From contig JABANP010000391.1 of NCBI GenBank assembly GCA_013115135.1, positions 1 through 51,548 of the forward strand: a DNA stretch of 51,548 bases, read 5' to 3'. Position numbers and translations under genes: made by a program. The DNA comes from Perkinsus olseni. Lineage: Eukaryota > Perkinsozoa > Perkinsida > Perkinsidae. Shown piece by piece: positions 1-9,697 of the stretch. The notes beneath the pieces are model-generated. The model saw only the letters and a list, made by a program, of their open reading frames with translations, was not told where the DNA came from and did no database searches. How positions within the stretch are numbered: position 1 is the first letter of the stretch; each line of letters opens with the position of its first letter.

Positions 1-401
1 TGGATGGTAAGCCACGAGCGTCAACTTGACGTACTTGAAGTACACCGACACTATCCTTACATCATAGGCGGGAATGGATCGGGCTGCTGCTTTGGTCGCG
101 TCGGAGAGGGGCAGGCTCGACAGCAGCACAGCGGTAGCAGCCGCTAGGGCTTCGGCGATGGAAGGTTTAGCCAACATAACGGTAGTATCCCAACTCATAC
201 AGTTTAAACCCGGCAGTTTTCAAGTCGGGCACTTTTGTTACAGACAACTCCCAACTCGGTCACCAGGATTCGGGCAATACAAGCCCGGCCACTTTTAGGC
301 CAGTTTTCTCATACAACTCTAAACTTGTACAATATAACGGAAATATTTCGTGCACTTCAATCCCATACAGTTCAAACTCAGGCAGTTTCTACTCATCCAC
401 C

Positions 402-458
402 CGATTTTATTGGTTATTGTTTCGCGAACCGTTCGCGAAACAATAACCAATAAAATCG
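402..458. repeat. Perfect odd palindrome, 28-bp arms, 1-base centre
   Basis: Positions 402-429 are the exact reverse complement of 431-458, with a single C at 430 as centre. A second GC-only hairpin follows (458-477, GCGCGCG / CGCGCGC). It sits just inside the left repeat array of the MULE. Two similar one-base-centre palindromes occur at 12313-12347 and 21574-21640. Confidence 0.9.
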
Positions 459-483
459 CGCGCGCTTCGCGCGCGCCCTGACA

Positions 484-565
484 ATCGATCTGTCTCCTGC
501 CGTCCGCCGGGATCGATCCCGCGCCCTCGGGGTTGTTAACCAGCCTGCTTGACGACTGCGCCAAA
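484..565 (-). other. Degenerate tRNA-like sequence with A-box and B-box motifs
   Basis: On the minus strand an A-box-like TGGCGCAGTCG is followed about 40 nt later by a B-box-like GGGATCGATCC. I cannot fold a proper acceptor or D stem and the anticodon stem is poor, so this is not a functional tRNA. It may be a tRNA-derived (SINE-like) fragment or an internal pol III promoter carried by the transposon. It abuts the large palindrome at 402-458. Confidence 0.35.
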
Positions 566-2740
566 ACGACACATACGATTAAGAAATTTTTTGTGCTACC
601 TGATTGACTTCTTCAACCACTGTATGACGCCGGTGAATTATGCATGCCCTCGTCGATACTATTTCGGTATTGTAAATGAGCTTTCCACAGTTACTTGTTC
701 TATAATGTTTCTACCTGCTTCACAGGTGCCCACGCAGCCTCCTAATCACTATCAAGGTAATGTCTCTATCGTTTCCATGCCTACTTTGCTGTCTAGATAC
801 TGCTGCGACTCCCTGCCCTCGCTTTCGCGAAGAAGAAGAAGAAGTCGAGACTCCTGATCCTCCTCACAAACGAGCCCGTCCGAGTCAACCTCAACATGAC
901 CCTCTGTTCGTGATCCCACGATCCCAATTTGATGGGGATAATTCTCAACTGGATTACAACTTCCAACAGCCTCCTCTACCTGGAGGGTCAATGAACAACA
1001 TCGACGACTTTCATCTCAATGACCTAATTCCACCGGATCTCGATGCACCCAATAACCTCATTCAGTGGTCAACTACACAAAGGAACAAGACCATGGCCAT
1101 CATAGCTGGGTATCCATTTTATCGCAAGGGACCCGTCAATAAAGCGAAAACCAAGGTAATAAGGGACTGCTACTACTACTTGTTGAGCATTTCTCACTCA
1201 TGAATAATACTCAGGTCCGCTATGCGTGTAGCACTCCGCACTGCAAGACGACCGTCTATGCCCAAGTTGTGCAGTGTAATGGGCTTCCAGTAGAGATATT
1301 TCCTGATATCACCGAAAATGATGTGCCTGCTCATCATCACTCCCCGCCCCTGACGTAAGCCTACGCCGCGAATTTCGGATTACGCCTTGATCATGCTTAT
1401 CGCAGCAATGCTTACTGGGAGCGGCGATTTCTATCGATGCTGCGCGAGAAGACTACGAACAACTTCATCCGCCCGGCAAAAGACATCTACCGTATGACCA
1501 TCTCTGAAGTTCCAGTCCAAGCAAGAGGAGTTATTCCTTTATATGAAAAGTTTAAAAGTTCGATATACAGATTTAAGAGACTATACGTGCCGTCTGATCC
1601 GCAGACTTTAGCTGAACTTCAGCTACCGCCGAGCATTACTACTGCGAGTAACACAGAAGTTCTACTGTTTGATACCGTCTTTAACGAAAATAGGTTTATT
1701 TGTCTCGGAACTCGTGAGAATCTCAAACTTCTTACCTTAGGTGGTGTCAGAATTTACATTGATGGAACATTTAAATGTTCATCTAGCCTTTTTCGCCAGC
1801 TGTATGGGGTCCATATAAAAAAAATAATTATGGATGTCCAGCTATTCTGTGTTTCCTGCAAGCCAAAACCAGGCAGATTTATGAGGACTTTTGGTATTTA
1901 ATTGATAAGAAATGCCGCGATCTGTTCGGAATGGGTATCAACATTGAGCACGTTATTCTTGATTTCGAGAGCGGCATGATCCGTGCCATACAGGCTCTGA
2001 TGCCGCAGACCACCATAAGTCTTTGCTTATACCATTGGGCAGCAGCTCTCTATCGTAATCTCTGTGATCGTGGGCTGAAAACCGCCCACGCTGCGAATGT
2101 CGCAAATCTGCGTCTCTTTTACGATTGTCTACGCGCTCTCCCATTGGTTCCCTCCGGTCATATGCAATGGGCTATCAGTGCCGTTCGTCGCTTAGGCGCA
2201 ACAGTCGTTAGCTGCCTCTCGGAGCCCAATAAATCTAACTTCATTTCTTTCTTGACGTACTTCGACAAAACTTATGTTGGAGACTCTACGAAATTACCAA
2301 TATTCGATCCCATACTCTGGTGTCATGCTAATTCGCATGAGCGTACTAGTAATCTTTGTGAGGCGTTCCACCACACGCTCAACGCTCTGTGCAATACTTC
2401 GACTCCCACTTTCTATTATGTTTTACATGTCATAGTGGACGAATTTGACGAGTTCGCTAGGATGTTCTCCAGGGTAGAGCAAGGCGATGCCTCTCGTAGA
2501 GTTACCAGCAATAGAAAGACCACTGAGGGTACCTTGGAGAGAGCCTATGCTGCGACATTCCCTGAGTATGGCGGGAAGTCTTGGGCTGAGACCCCAATTC
2601 GACTGGTGGATGAGAAGTACATACAGTACCTCCGAAGTTGTAGCGCCGCTCTTGAAAGGAGCAAAGCCCCTACTAAGATTGCTAAGACTAAGGCTCAACA
2701 AGCTTCTGCCCCGTCCTCTGGTGAAGTATTCACCGTATGA
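549..2740 (+). pseudogene. FLYWCH-domain MULE transposase, one -1 frameshift
   Basis: Probable exons are 549-756, 797-1155, 1215-1354 and 1406-2740, with introns of 40, 59 and 51 bp that are all GT-AG and keep phase. The first exon is the least certain; 760 could instead be a start. In order: acidic, KRAR-containing N-terminus; FLYWCH zinc finger (YPFYRKG...CSTPHCKTT...AHHH); MULE DDE domain with first Asp in YIDGTFK, second in VILDFESG, a C-x-x-x-H element (CLYHW) and a catalytic Glu candidate in NLCEAFHHTLN. The frame changes by -1 at an 8-A run (1817-1824): upstream reads LYGVHIKK and downstream reads YGCPAILCFLQAKTRQIYEDFW in the other frame. The rest is open to the stop at 2740. Either a disabling indel, a sequencing slip in the A run, or slippage at A AAA AAA. 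Function: cut-and-paste transposition of the surrounding element. Confidence 0.8.
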
Positions 2741-3243
2741 CAATAGCCATACTATGAAGTGTGAGCTAATGTGTGAAGTCTTTTTGTTTACGAGAATGCA
2801 CGATGCTGTGACGGTGATACATGTGAAGTTTCAGTGAACTCCACCCAATTTTTGAGTTGGTCGAATTGTTCGTTCAGTAGTGCCTCAGATGATACTGCAC
2901 GAGAGCCATGGCGGGCGACGAATCAGGTGCACCAGTTTCCACTGTCTATATTAGTACCACTTTGTCGGCCGTTTCTGCCCCAATCTCAACTGCCTGGAAT
3001 TAAACTGCCTCAAAATTGTGAAACGCACTCACCTATTGCCCGAATCCGAGACTGCCCGACTTTGAACTGTATGAGTTGGGATACACCCGTCGCTAGCGCG
3101 TCATCTAGTGGTTCAACTGAGGCTATCTCGGAGGTGATTGGTGTTGTGGTCCGGGACCACTGGTCCCCGATCCCAAGATTCATGAAGATATTCTACAAGG
3201 GCTCTTAAATTTCGGTTTTGGTTCACTGCGTTCCCTGAGTTGT
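2741..3243. other. Right terminal region of the MULE and flank, no gene seen
   Basis: Holds the right inverted repeat of the MULE (to 3084) and 160 bp of flank. Short ORFs here do not look coding. One 14-bp templated insertion structure lies at 3146-3167. Confidence 0.6.
3146..3167. repeat. 14-bp inverted-copy insertion, W = GTGGTCCC
   Basis: Perfect 22-bp structure W(1-7), reverse complement of W, W(2-8). Lies 77 bp upstream of the gag-like ORF. Confidence 0.85.
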
Positions 3244-4161
3244 ATGTCGGATGTAGCTAAGGACACCTTGGTATCGAAGTTGATTCTCAAGGACCCCCTC
3301 AAGGGCTTGGGGGATGGTGTGGTATCCTCTTATGTGGCGGGTGTCTGCGAAGAGGCCAAGACGCAGCTTGCGTATGCGGCCAGAAGCTCGTCCGGTGTCG
3401 AGGGCGCGACACCTTCTTTAACCCCAGCGGTAAGGTCGACGTCTCGGTCCAAGGATTACGGTGCGAGTATCAAGGCGGTCAATTCGGAGCTCGGCCCGAT
3501 TCCGGATGAGTGCATGCCTACCCAGCGCATGCTGGAAGCCCTCCGGGGCTCTCCCTGGACATACGTTGAGTTGTCGCGTTTCTTCGTGGAGGACAGCGTC
3601 AATGGTAGGCGTGATGGCACTATCCTCGCTGAAAAGGCCGATGGTACACCCGTGATCATCAAAGCTCCTGAGAAGGAGTCCACTAGCAAGAATATGGTGC
3701 GCCAGTATGGCGCACATTGGACCCTGGCCTATCAGTCGCTGGGCTGGGCCATGCTGATTATTCAGCATGATGCCCAGCAAGGAGAACGCCATAAAGGCGA
3801 TCTCTCCTTAGCTTCTATCGACGCTCACAGAGCTCGAATCTTGAATCTAGCGATTCAATTTAATTGGTTTGCTGCGACGGCGGCAGATAAAGCCGTGCCT
3901 CGCAAAATTGAAGCGAGTGCTTCGTTAGGCATCGCCAGGCTTGGTGATTTTTACTTCAGAGGTGACCTCCTCTCGGAGGTGATACTGTCCGCCCTTGCGG
4001 TCTCTTCTCTGCAGGTGCAGACAAGGCCGGACGCGCCTAAGCGCCCTGGCCCCTCTCCCAAGCAAAGGGGGCAGAAGGGCGTGGCCGGAGGCCCGCGCTA
4101 TGAGCTCAAGCAGGAAGCTCCCTCAGGCCCCCCCCTGCCGAAGCAGCAGAAGTCGGGCTGA
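3244..4161 (+). CDS. Gag-like protein of an unidentified retroelement (305 aa)
   Basis: Uninterrupted ORF with an ATG start. I recognise no catalytic domain. The first 70 residues are Ser/Ala-rich. The middle (about 95-240) is predicted globular and helical (AHRARILNLAIQFNWFAATAADK). The C-terminus (260-305) is strongly basic and Pro/Gly/Gln-rich (KRPGPSPKQRGQKG), as in nucleic-acid-binding tails of retroelement capsid proteins. It is followed after an overlap in another frame by a second ORF of similar style. Retroelement origin is an inference from composition, layout and the repeat-rich setting; a host orphan gene is possible. Confidence 0.45.
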   Translation: MSDVAKDTLVSKLILKDPLKGLGDGVVSSYVAGVCEEAKTQLAYAARSSSGVEGATPSLTPAVRSTSRSKDYGASIKAVNSELGPIPDECMPTQRMLEALRGSPWTYVELSRFFVEDSVNGRRDGTILAEKADGTPVIIKAPEKESTSKNMVRQYGAHWTLAYQSLGWAMLIIQHDAQQGERHKGDLSLASIDAHRARILNLAIQFNWFAATAADKAVPRKIEASASLGIARLGDFYFRGDLLSEVILSALAVSSLQVQTRPDAPKRPGPSPKQRGQKGVAGGPRYELKQEAPSGPPLPKQQKSG

Positions 4162-4297
4162 AGGGGGCAACGAATTGTGTCTGTGTTTAGTTCAGCGTTT
4201 CCGACTGCCGTCTGGCTTTACGTTGAGGGGGAAAGCCCCGAGGCTCCCTGTGGGATATGTTTCTGGCCGCGTAGGTTTATCTCTGTCTGTGCTCACT

Positions 4298-5020
4298 ATG
4301 GCGGTCTATTCCCCGGCGGCGCCAGAGGATCTGCGTTCCTCACTATCCCGGAACGTTCTTTCCCTCTCCTCCTTGCATGATGTAGCGATCTCGGAGCTTG
4401 GCTCCTCTACTTTTAAGTCCGGTTTCGGGCTGGACTTCCCTCCCCCTGGGTCCAGGTATCCTGGGTTGTCCGATACGCAAAAGACGGTTGTAAGAGCTAT
4501 CGACGAGGTTATCGCTGGCGATCGCTTGCTTGATCTGGTCCGCGATGCTGGTGATGTGTTTCCGTTGTCGGAAACAGTTCAAGAAACCTTCGATCAGAGG
4601 TTTTCCAACGCCGCCGTCAACTTACGGTTCTCCTTGTGCAGCTTACTGAGGTGCGAGGATCGTGAAGCGAAGAGCGGTGCCCCGTTCAGAGCACCTCCCT
4701 GGCGCGCCTTGGCACTCCTGGTCGGTGATGAGCAGAGTGATGAATCCATCTATGATATGTTGGACCTTCCTTATCCCGTTGGTAAAGATGTCGACCACTT
4801 GCCGACGATGAGTTTCACTGTGATAGGGATACCCGACAAAGCTGATGTTACGATCTCGACACCTCCTAAAGCATACATCGTCTCACCCGAGCCTGAGGCA
4901 TGTATCTTGAACATTGACTTCGATGAAAGATGGATTTTGGGGTTACCAGCATTTGTCGGTCACTACTACTCCTTCGACTGGACTGGAGCTCGTATAGGTG
5001 TCGCCAAGGTGAAGGAATGA
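4298..5020 (+). pseudogene. Chimeric ORF: unknown N-terminal part fused in frame to the C-terminus of an aspartic protease
   Basis: The reading frame is open from before 4000 to 5020; the first plausible ATG is 4298 (MAVYSPAAPEDL). Residues up to about 160 match nothing I know and probably continue the retroelement-like block at 3244. From 4787 the sequence is nearly identical to the protease copies of this window (KDVDHLPTMSFTV, WILGLPAFVGHYYSF, ends GARIGVAKVKE). The breakpoint at 4786/4787 is sharp. The fragment contains neither catalytic Asp of a pepsin-like enzyme, so it has no proteolytic activity by itself. It is a rearrangement scar marking the left end of the protease array. Confidence 0.75.
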
Positions 5021-5233
5021 TTGGCTGCCAATGATTGTGTGTCTTTACTTCTGTCATTTTTCGAGATCTGCTCCTGAGAGCCTGGTGCGCTCCTCCTTCT
5101 CCTTCTCCTACTACTGGTAATCACGTTCCCCTTAGGGGCGAACTCTGCTTTTAGTTGTCCTTCCCACATCTACTGTGGACACTGCTTCTGTAAACGAGCC
5201 CGTTTTCTTCAATGGTTGAGAACCTTGATGACG

Positions 5234-5253
5234 CTGTAGCCTACAGGCTGTAG
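5234..5253. repeat. 14-bp inverted-copy insertion (21 of 22 matches), site GCTGTAGG
   Basis: CTGTAG is duplicated at distance 14 around its own inverted copy. The paralogous spacer at about 27397 has a single GCTGTAGG without the insert. Confidence 0.8.
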
Positions 5254-5275
5254 GGTTGAGCCTCAACCGTTGAGG
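5254..5275. repeat. 14-bp inverted-copy insertion, W = GGTTGAGG
   Basis: Perfect 22-bp structure directly abutting the previous one. The paralogous spacer at 27397 lacks both inserts. Confidence 0.9.
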
Positions 5276-5430
5276 TCGCTTCTTCGGGAAGCTGATCGTA
5301 CTTTTCGTGCTTATGGACTGATGAGCGGTGGCTCGCCACCCACGGCGTGGGTCGCACGCGGTGCCATTTTTATTTGTATTGCGTCTGTGGTGTGGAAATA
5401 GTATCTTCTAAGTATAGTATCCTCGATACC

Positions 5431-5452
5431 ATCACCAGTGGTGATTCACCAC
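5431..5452. repeat. 14-bp inverted-copy insertion, W = ATCACCAC
   Basis: Perfect 22-bp structure in the spacer downstream of the truncated protease. Confidence 0.85.
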
Positions 5453-6243
5453 TGTCGGAGCTTCTCAATCATTATGATCAGCACTTCGTCATGGATGATC
5501 GCTCGCGGGCATGGGTTGTGCGCCGCTGGCCTATGTGAGTCTGTTTTTTCAATATTCTGTAATACGGAGTCTGTATGTCCGCGTGCCACTGTCACGCACG
5601 CATGTTTTGCCTGGGCCGGGCAATGGCCGCTTATTAGCCGACTCTACTGAAAGAGTTGCTCAAAAAACTCAGACTTTTGACTTTGACTCAGCTTCAGACT
5701 TTTGATCCGTTGTATTCGTTTTTTCAAGTCCCAACTTACACATAGCTCTTTTCTCGAGACCTTGATGGCACTGAGTCTAGTCACGGGGAGCGTACCCGAA
5801 GAACGGTACCTCCAGCTCCCACCAAAACTGAGCACATCGGTGAGCGTCCAACTGAGCCGAGTCCGGCGTCATTGGACTATAAACTCACACGCAAGAGGCT
5901 CCACAGGCTCCTACTTTATGAGAGGCTTCTTCTCAAGCTGCCGTACTGTTATTGCATTGAGACTGATGACGCCCATAACACATGGGCAGGTAGGCCGATG
6001 TTCGGGGTGACGACAGGGTGGTCATGCACAGAATTGCATTCATCGCAAAGCTTCTTACCCACCATATTCTCGCAAATAGATGTCTTCTTGGCTTGGCTGT
6101 AGGCCACCACCTGTGGTGCCAGCGAATGAATAAATTCGACGACACTGTCATCATGACAGTCTTTTCTGGCGAGACGACCTCGTTTTCACCGGGCAGTGTT
6201 AAGGGATGCAGCCGAATTCCTAGCGTCCCTCATCCAGTAGGCC

Positions 6244-6265
6244 GGGCGTTTAACGCCCGGCGTTA
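6244..6265. repeat. 14-bp inverted-copy insertion, W = GGGCGTTA
   Basis: Perfect 22-bp structure, shared with the duplicate at 24720-24741, so older than the block duplication. The more diverged spacer at about 28370 has the empty site (GGGTGTTA). Confidence 0.9.
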
Positions 6266-6355
6266 GCCGAAGCCCGATTTCCATAGTTTTCTTCTCGCTA
6301 CTTCGCGCTCCTCTTGCCAACTGCATCGTTTTCGAACCGGGATATGGTCTTTCTA

Positions 6356-6377
6356 CTCAAGAGTCTTGAGTCAAGAC
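6356..6377. repeat. 14-bp inverted-copy insertion, W = CTCAAGAC
   Basis: Perfect 22-bp structure. The insert is absent from duplicate block B (about 24846) and from the spacer at about 28471, which shows the uninterrupted site. Confidence 0.95.
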
Positions 6378-7089
6378 GTTCGTCCCTGGTCTCACCGTAA
6401 ATGAGTGGGATTGTATTGCTACCGTTGCAACTAACACAGTTATGATGCAGTTTAGTCCCCGATGGCGAGCATTAGGTGGAAGTAGACCAACTTCAAGTTG
6501 GCGACTTGGAGCCTCTTTCCGTCGACCATCCATCTTCACGATGGATGGTCCAACGCTACGGCTGCCTTATGAGTGACCTCAGGTACGATGATGTCCCGGG
6601 ATACCCGATGGTCTGTGGCTGCATCGAAGGATAATGATGTGCTACACCCAAGCATTCGAGATTACTTCGATCGTCCATGTCGACTGTCATCATCCACATG
6701 ATGGATCATCATCAGTCATTGCTGATAATACCGTATTTTGTTGCACTTTCGGTCAAAGTCAATGAGATCATCCTGATTAAACAACAATACCGGCAATAAA
6801 CGGCATCAGACAGGCCCTGCTGAGGTCCCCAACGCGAAGAGAGGTAGCAGATACTTGAACTTTGGCTCAAATCGAGCCTCATGATTCGCTCCCTTCCGCG
6901 CCACGTCCGTTGTCTCCATCGCTGCCCCCACCCTATGAATGTCGTCTCACCAACGTGTCAACACAGTAGATGCTGTTTCCCGACAGCCACATGCTACGCG
7001 CCCTCCTGATCATCGGTTAGTATCTTTCTGTGTGACGAGTGTCACTCAGTTCTTTTGTTTTCCTCTGGTGGTTCTCCCCGAACTAACTA

Positions 7090-9697
7090 ATGATTCCTCC
7101 TCGCCCCGCTAAGGACGGGCCTTCGCATCTGGACGACGTCGCAGACGAAGACGCCTGGCTGAGATCAGTCTTCCGGGAAGAGGAGCTGGAAGCTCCCGGG
7201 CAACAGCGAGGCCCATCGTCGGAGCAGTCCGATGCAGCTCAAGATGTCGACATGGACCCTCAGCAGCGTACAACTGAAGACGCTTCCGACACTGTCATGG
7301 AGAATGTCCGTAGCAGTTGCCAGGGAGGTAAGGGGGCGGTAGAGCCGTCTGGCCAAACGGTGTCTCTCTCGGATAACCCGTGTGAGGACGGGGATCCGAT
7401 CCCTGCTCGTCGCACTGATTGGTATTCGATGTGGGATAAGGATGACCCCACTGAACTCGTTGACGCGGGGCTGGCTAAATTCAAGGGCCTACCTGCGAGT
7501 GCGTACAACTCGTCTGACGTTATGGATCTGTTAGCGGATGCGCTCGATCTATTACCGGATGAGCATCGTGCACGTGGGATTGCTGCGCTACAAGTGGTGA
7601 CTCGTCACCACCTGTACTTGGTCGAGGCTCGGACCAAAGCTAAATCCGCTAGCCCTACTGCTGGTGCCAGAGTTGGACCGGCCCATGAGGCGCCATCCTC
7701 TGTTCTGGCCCCTCCCTGCCCCACGGCTCGTGCAGCTGCTTGCGCTTCCAACGGGGCGCCATCCTCTGTTCTGGTCCCCCCGTTGCCACCCACCCGCCAA
7801 CTGATCCCCTTCCCCCCGCCACCCCCAGGTCAAAACCCCAGAGGACGATCGTGGCCGTCGCGCCTGCAGCTGGCGGCGGCAAGAGACAACGAGTTGCCGG
7901 TGGTACACCGGACCACCCCCGCAGGATCGTAACCCCGGCTCCACCGGTGCCGAAGGCGATAGCGAAAGCCAAGGCAAAGACCCCACCTGGCCCGGTAAGA
8001 GCTGCCTTGGAGAAGGCCAAGAAATCTACCAAGCGCTCTTGCGTGATTGAGCTGAGGTCGGACGACGTCGACGCTCCGGAGATGAACGCCTCGGCATTCA
8101 TGGGCTTTCGTAATCTGATCCTCGGCTTGCTGGGAAGCAGGGTGACCCTGCCAGGGTCGTCGTCAACTCCACCTTTCCACTGAAAGGAGGCATGGGTCTG
8201 GTCCTCAGCGACGACACTCAGGCCAGGGCGTGCGTGGAAGCTCTCAACCGCGCCAAGGGGTACACGGCCAAGGTCAGATCTGGCCTCTGGCCCAGGATAA
8301 TCTTGTTCAACCCTGCTGTGAACCGCGGGGTCACGATTGACCATGTCGATCGTATGATCCGGGGGACTAACCCGGACCTGGTCAAGGATATCGGGGGCAC
8401 CAGCTCATCGTCTTCATCGATGGTGAACCCCCCCGCGGCTGCGCTGGTCAGCACCATCTATTGGCGCGGCCAGCACTTGGTACTATCGGTGAACCCGATC
8501 CTCTACTCTCGACTCTCTAGTCGCGGTGAGGGAAAGGGTCACCTGGTTTTGAACCACCTGCGCACCCGTTGGGCGACTTCCAAGTCCCCCGCGGTGTGCT
8601 TCAGGTGCTGCGGCATAGGACACATCGGTCCAGCTTGCCCTCACAAGCAGGACCCGTCCAAGGTGCGTTGCACTCGCTGTGCAGCCTTCGGTCACGAAAG
8701 GCAGTCCTGCCCTGCCCAAGCAATCACTGGTCCGGTACTGAAATGTGCCAACTGCTTGGACCACAACGCAGCACTCACTGCCAGTGAGTCACTGGTACCG
8801 GGGGTCGCCGCAAGGTTGACCACGAGTGTACCGATAGTGCTTGCGAGAGCCTGGCCGCATTTGCTAAGCGGCAATGGGGTAGCAGAAGTTTGCTGGGACA
8901 AAGAAGTTAGGATCCTCAATGATGAGGTATCCTTACAAACCTTCGAGTCCAACCGGTACCACTCGTGGGTTGACCTCACTCTATTGTACGGAGCCCCCAG
9001 AGATGGCGTTGAGCCTCGATGGGGGGTGGTCGACGACCTTTGCGGGTCAGACCACAGGCTACTCTACGTTGAGTTCGGTGATCAGGAAGCGGTCCCCGCT
9101 CCAAGGCTGGCCCACCGTCTCGTAGACGTAGTCAAGGTTATCGATGGCGCCTCTCGGATTCCCCCGGATACCTCTCTCTCCGGCATCACGGAATCCTTGA
9201 GCGCCCTGGTAAAACGCTTTACGCCCAAAGCCCCGGCCCCATCTGACACCACCTGGTGGACAGGGGAGCTGTCGAGGCTGAAGGCTAAATTAAGAAGGGC
9301 CCAGCGGGCGTTCTTCCGGCACAAAAGGTTGAACGGCCCCGATGCATCATCTACGGTGCACTACCGGGGTGCCCGCGACGCTGCCGGGCGCAAGTTCAAG
9401 GCAGCCGTCAAAGAGGCCAAGAGAGTAGCCGCTCGCAGATTCTTCACTGATCTGCAGCACTACTCTCGCTGTATTAAAAGAGGCTGTCCCCGGATTCCTC
9501 CTGCCGCTATATGCGCGCATGGAGTGAATCAGGCGGACTTCCTCCTGCGGCGGCTCTTCCCTCGTGATCCCGACAGGGACACTGAGGTGGAGGCCCTACG
9601 GTTACGGCAGCGTACCGAGCCGGTGCCGGCGGTTACCTTCTCTGAACTCAGAGAGTCTCAGGCGAGGAGCTGCCCCGGGCGAGGACGACGTCAGTAA
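7090..9697 (+). pseudogene. LINE ORF1 (zinc-knuckle gag-like protein) fused to the endonuclease C-terminus by deletion
   Basis: Reading passes through three frames: 7090 to about 7850, then to 8183, then 8192 to about 9660; the first shift lies in C-rich runs near 7800-7830. The product is Pro/Ala-rich with a basic middle, then two CX2CX4HX4C knuckles (CFRCCGIGHIGPAC and CTRCAAFGHERQSC, about 8600-8715), expected to bind the element's RNA. Right after a third C-x-x-C (CANC) the sequence jumps to the end of an APE-type endonuclease (SWVDLTLLYG ... CGSDHRLLYVEF, around 8960-9075). The first three quarters of that domain, including its metal-binding residues, are missing. A linker to the reverse transcriptase follows. 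The ORF1/endonuclease joint contains a 14-bp templated insertion at 8774. Confidence 0.75.
8774..8795. repeat. 14-bp inverted-copy insertion, W = CTCACTGG
   Basis: Perfect 22-bp structure inside the LINE, at the ORF1/endonuclease fusion. It is the only exact example found within former coding sequence. Confidence 0.85.

Larger units (their letters stand above)
185..3084. mobile_element. Mutator-like (MULE) DNA transposon, 2.9 kb, with array-type terminal inverted repeats
   Basis: The two ends are inverted copies. The left end starts GTATCCCAACTCATACAGTT (185-204) and the right end is its reverse complement (3065-3084), followed on both sides by a diverged continuation (CGGGCAG-type words). 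The subterminal 200 bp on the left is a run of degenerate words (CATACAGTTcaAAC, GGCAGTTT, CGGGCACTTTT) repeated in loose tandem. Inside lies a FLYWCH/MULE transposase. No clean 8-11 bp target-site duplication is visible at these exact ends, so the true boundary may lie a few bases away. The family assignment rests on the transposase; the ends are seen directly. Confidence 0.75.
5021..7032. repeat. Protease-downstream spacer, duplicated block A
   Basis: Contains no convincing gene. 5513-7032 is near-identical to 23976-25500. The first 490 bp also resembles the spacers after the proteases at 15719 and 27153. It carries the conserved GGGCCGGGCAATGGCCG word (about 5613) and many short perfect inverted repeats. 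Differences from block B include discrete 14-bp insertions (6356-6377 here; 24424 and 24790 there). Confidence 0.85.

Noticed and set aside
74..453. Small ORFs at the window start
   Set aside because: They lie in the MULE terminal word array and reflect its base composition.
484..565. tRNA gene on the minus strand
   Set aside because: A-box and B-box motifs are present, but acceptor, D and anticodon stems do not pair; kept only as a tRNA-like fragment.
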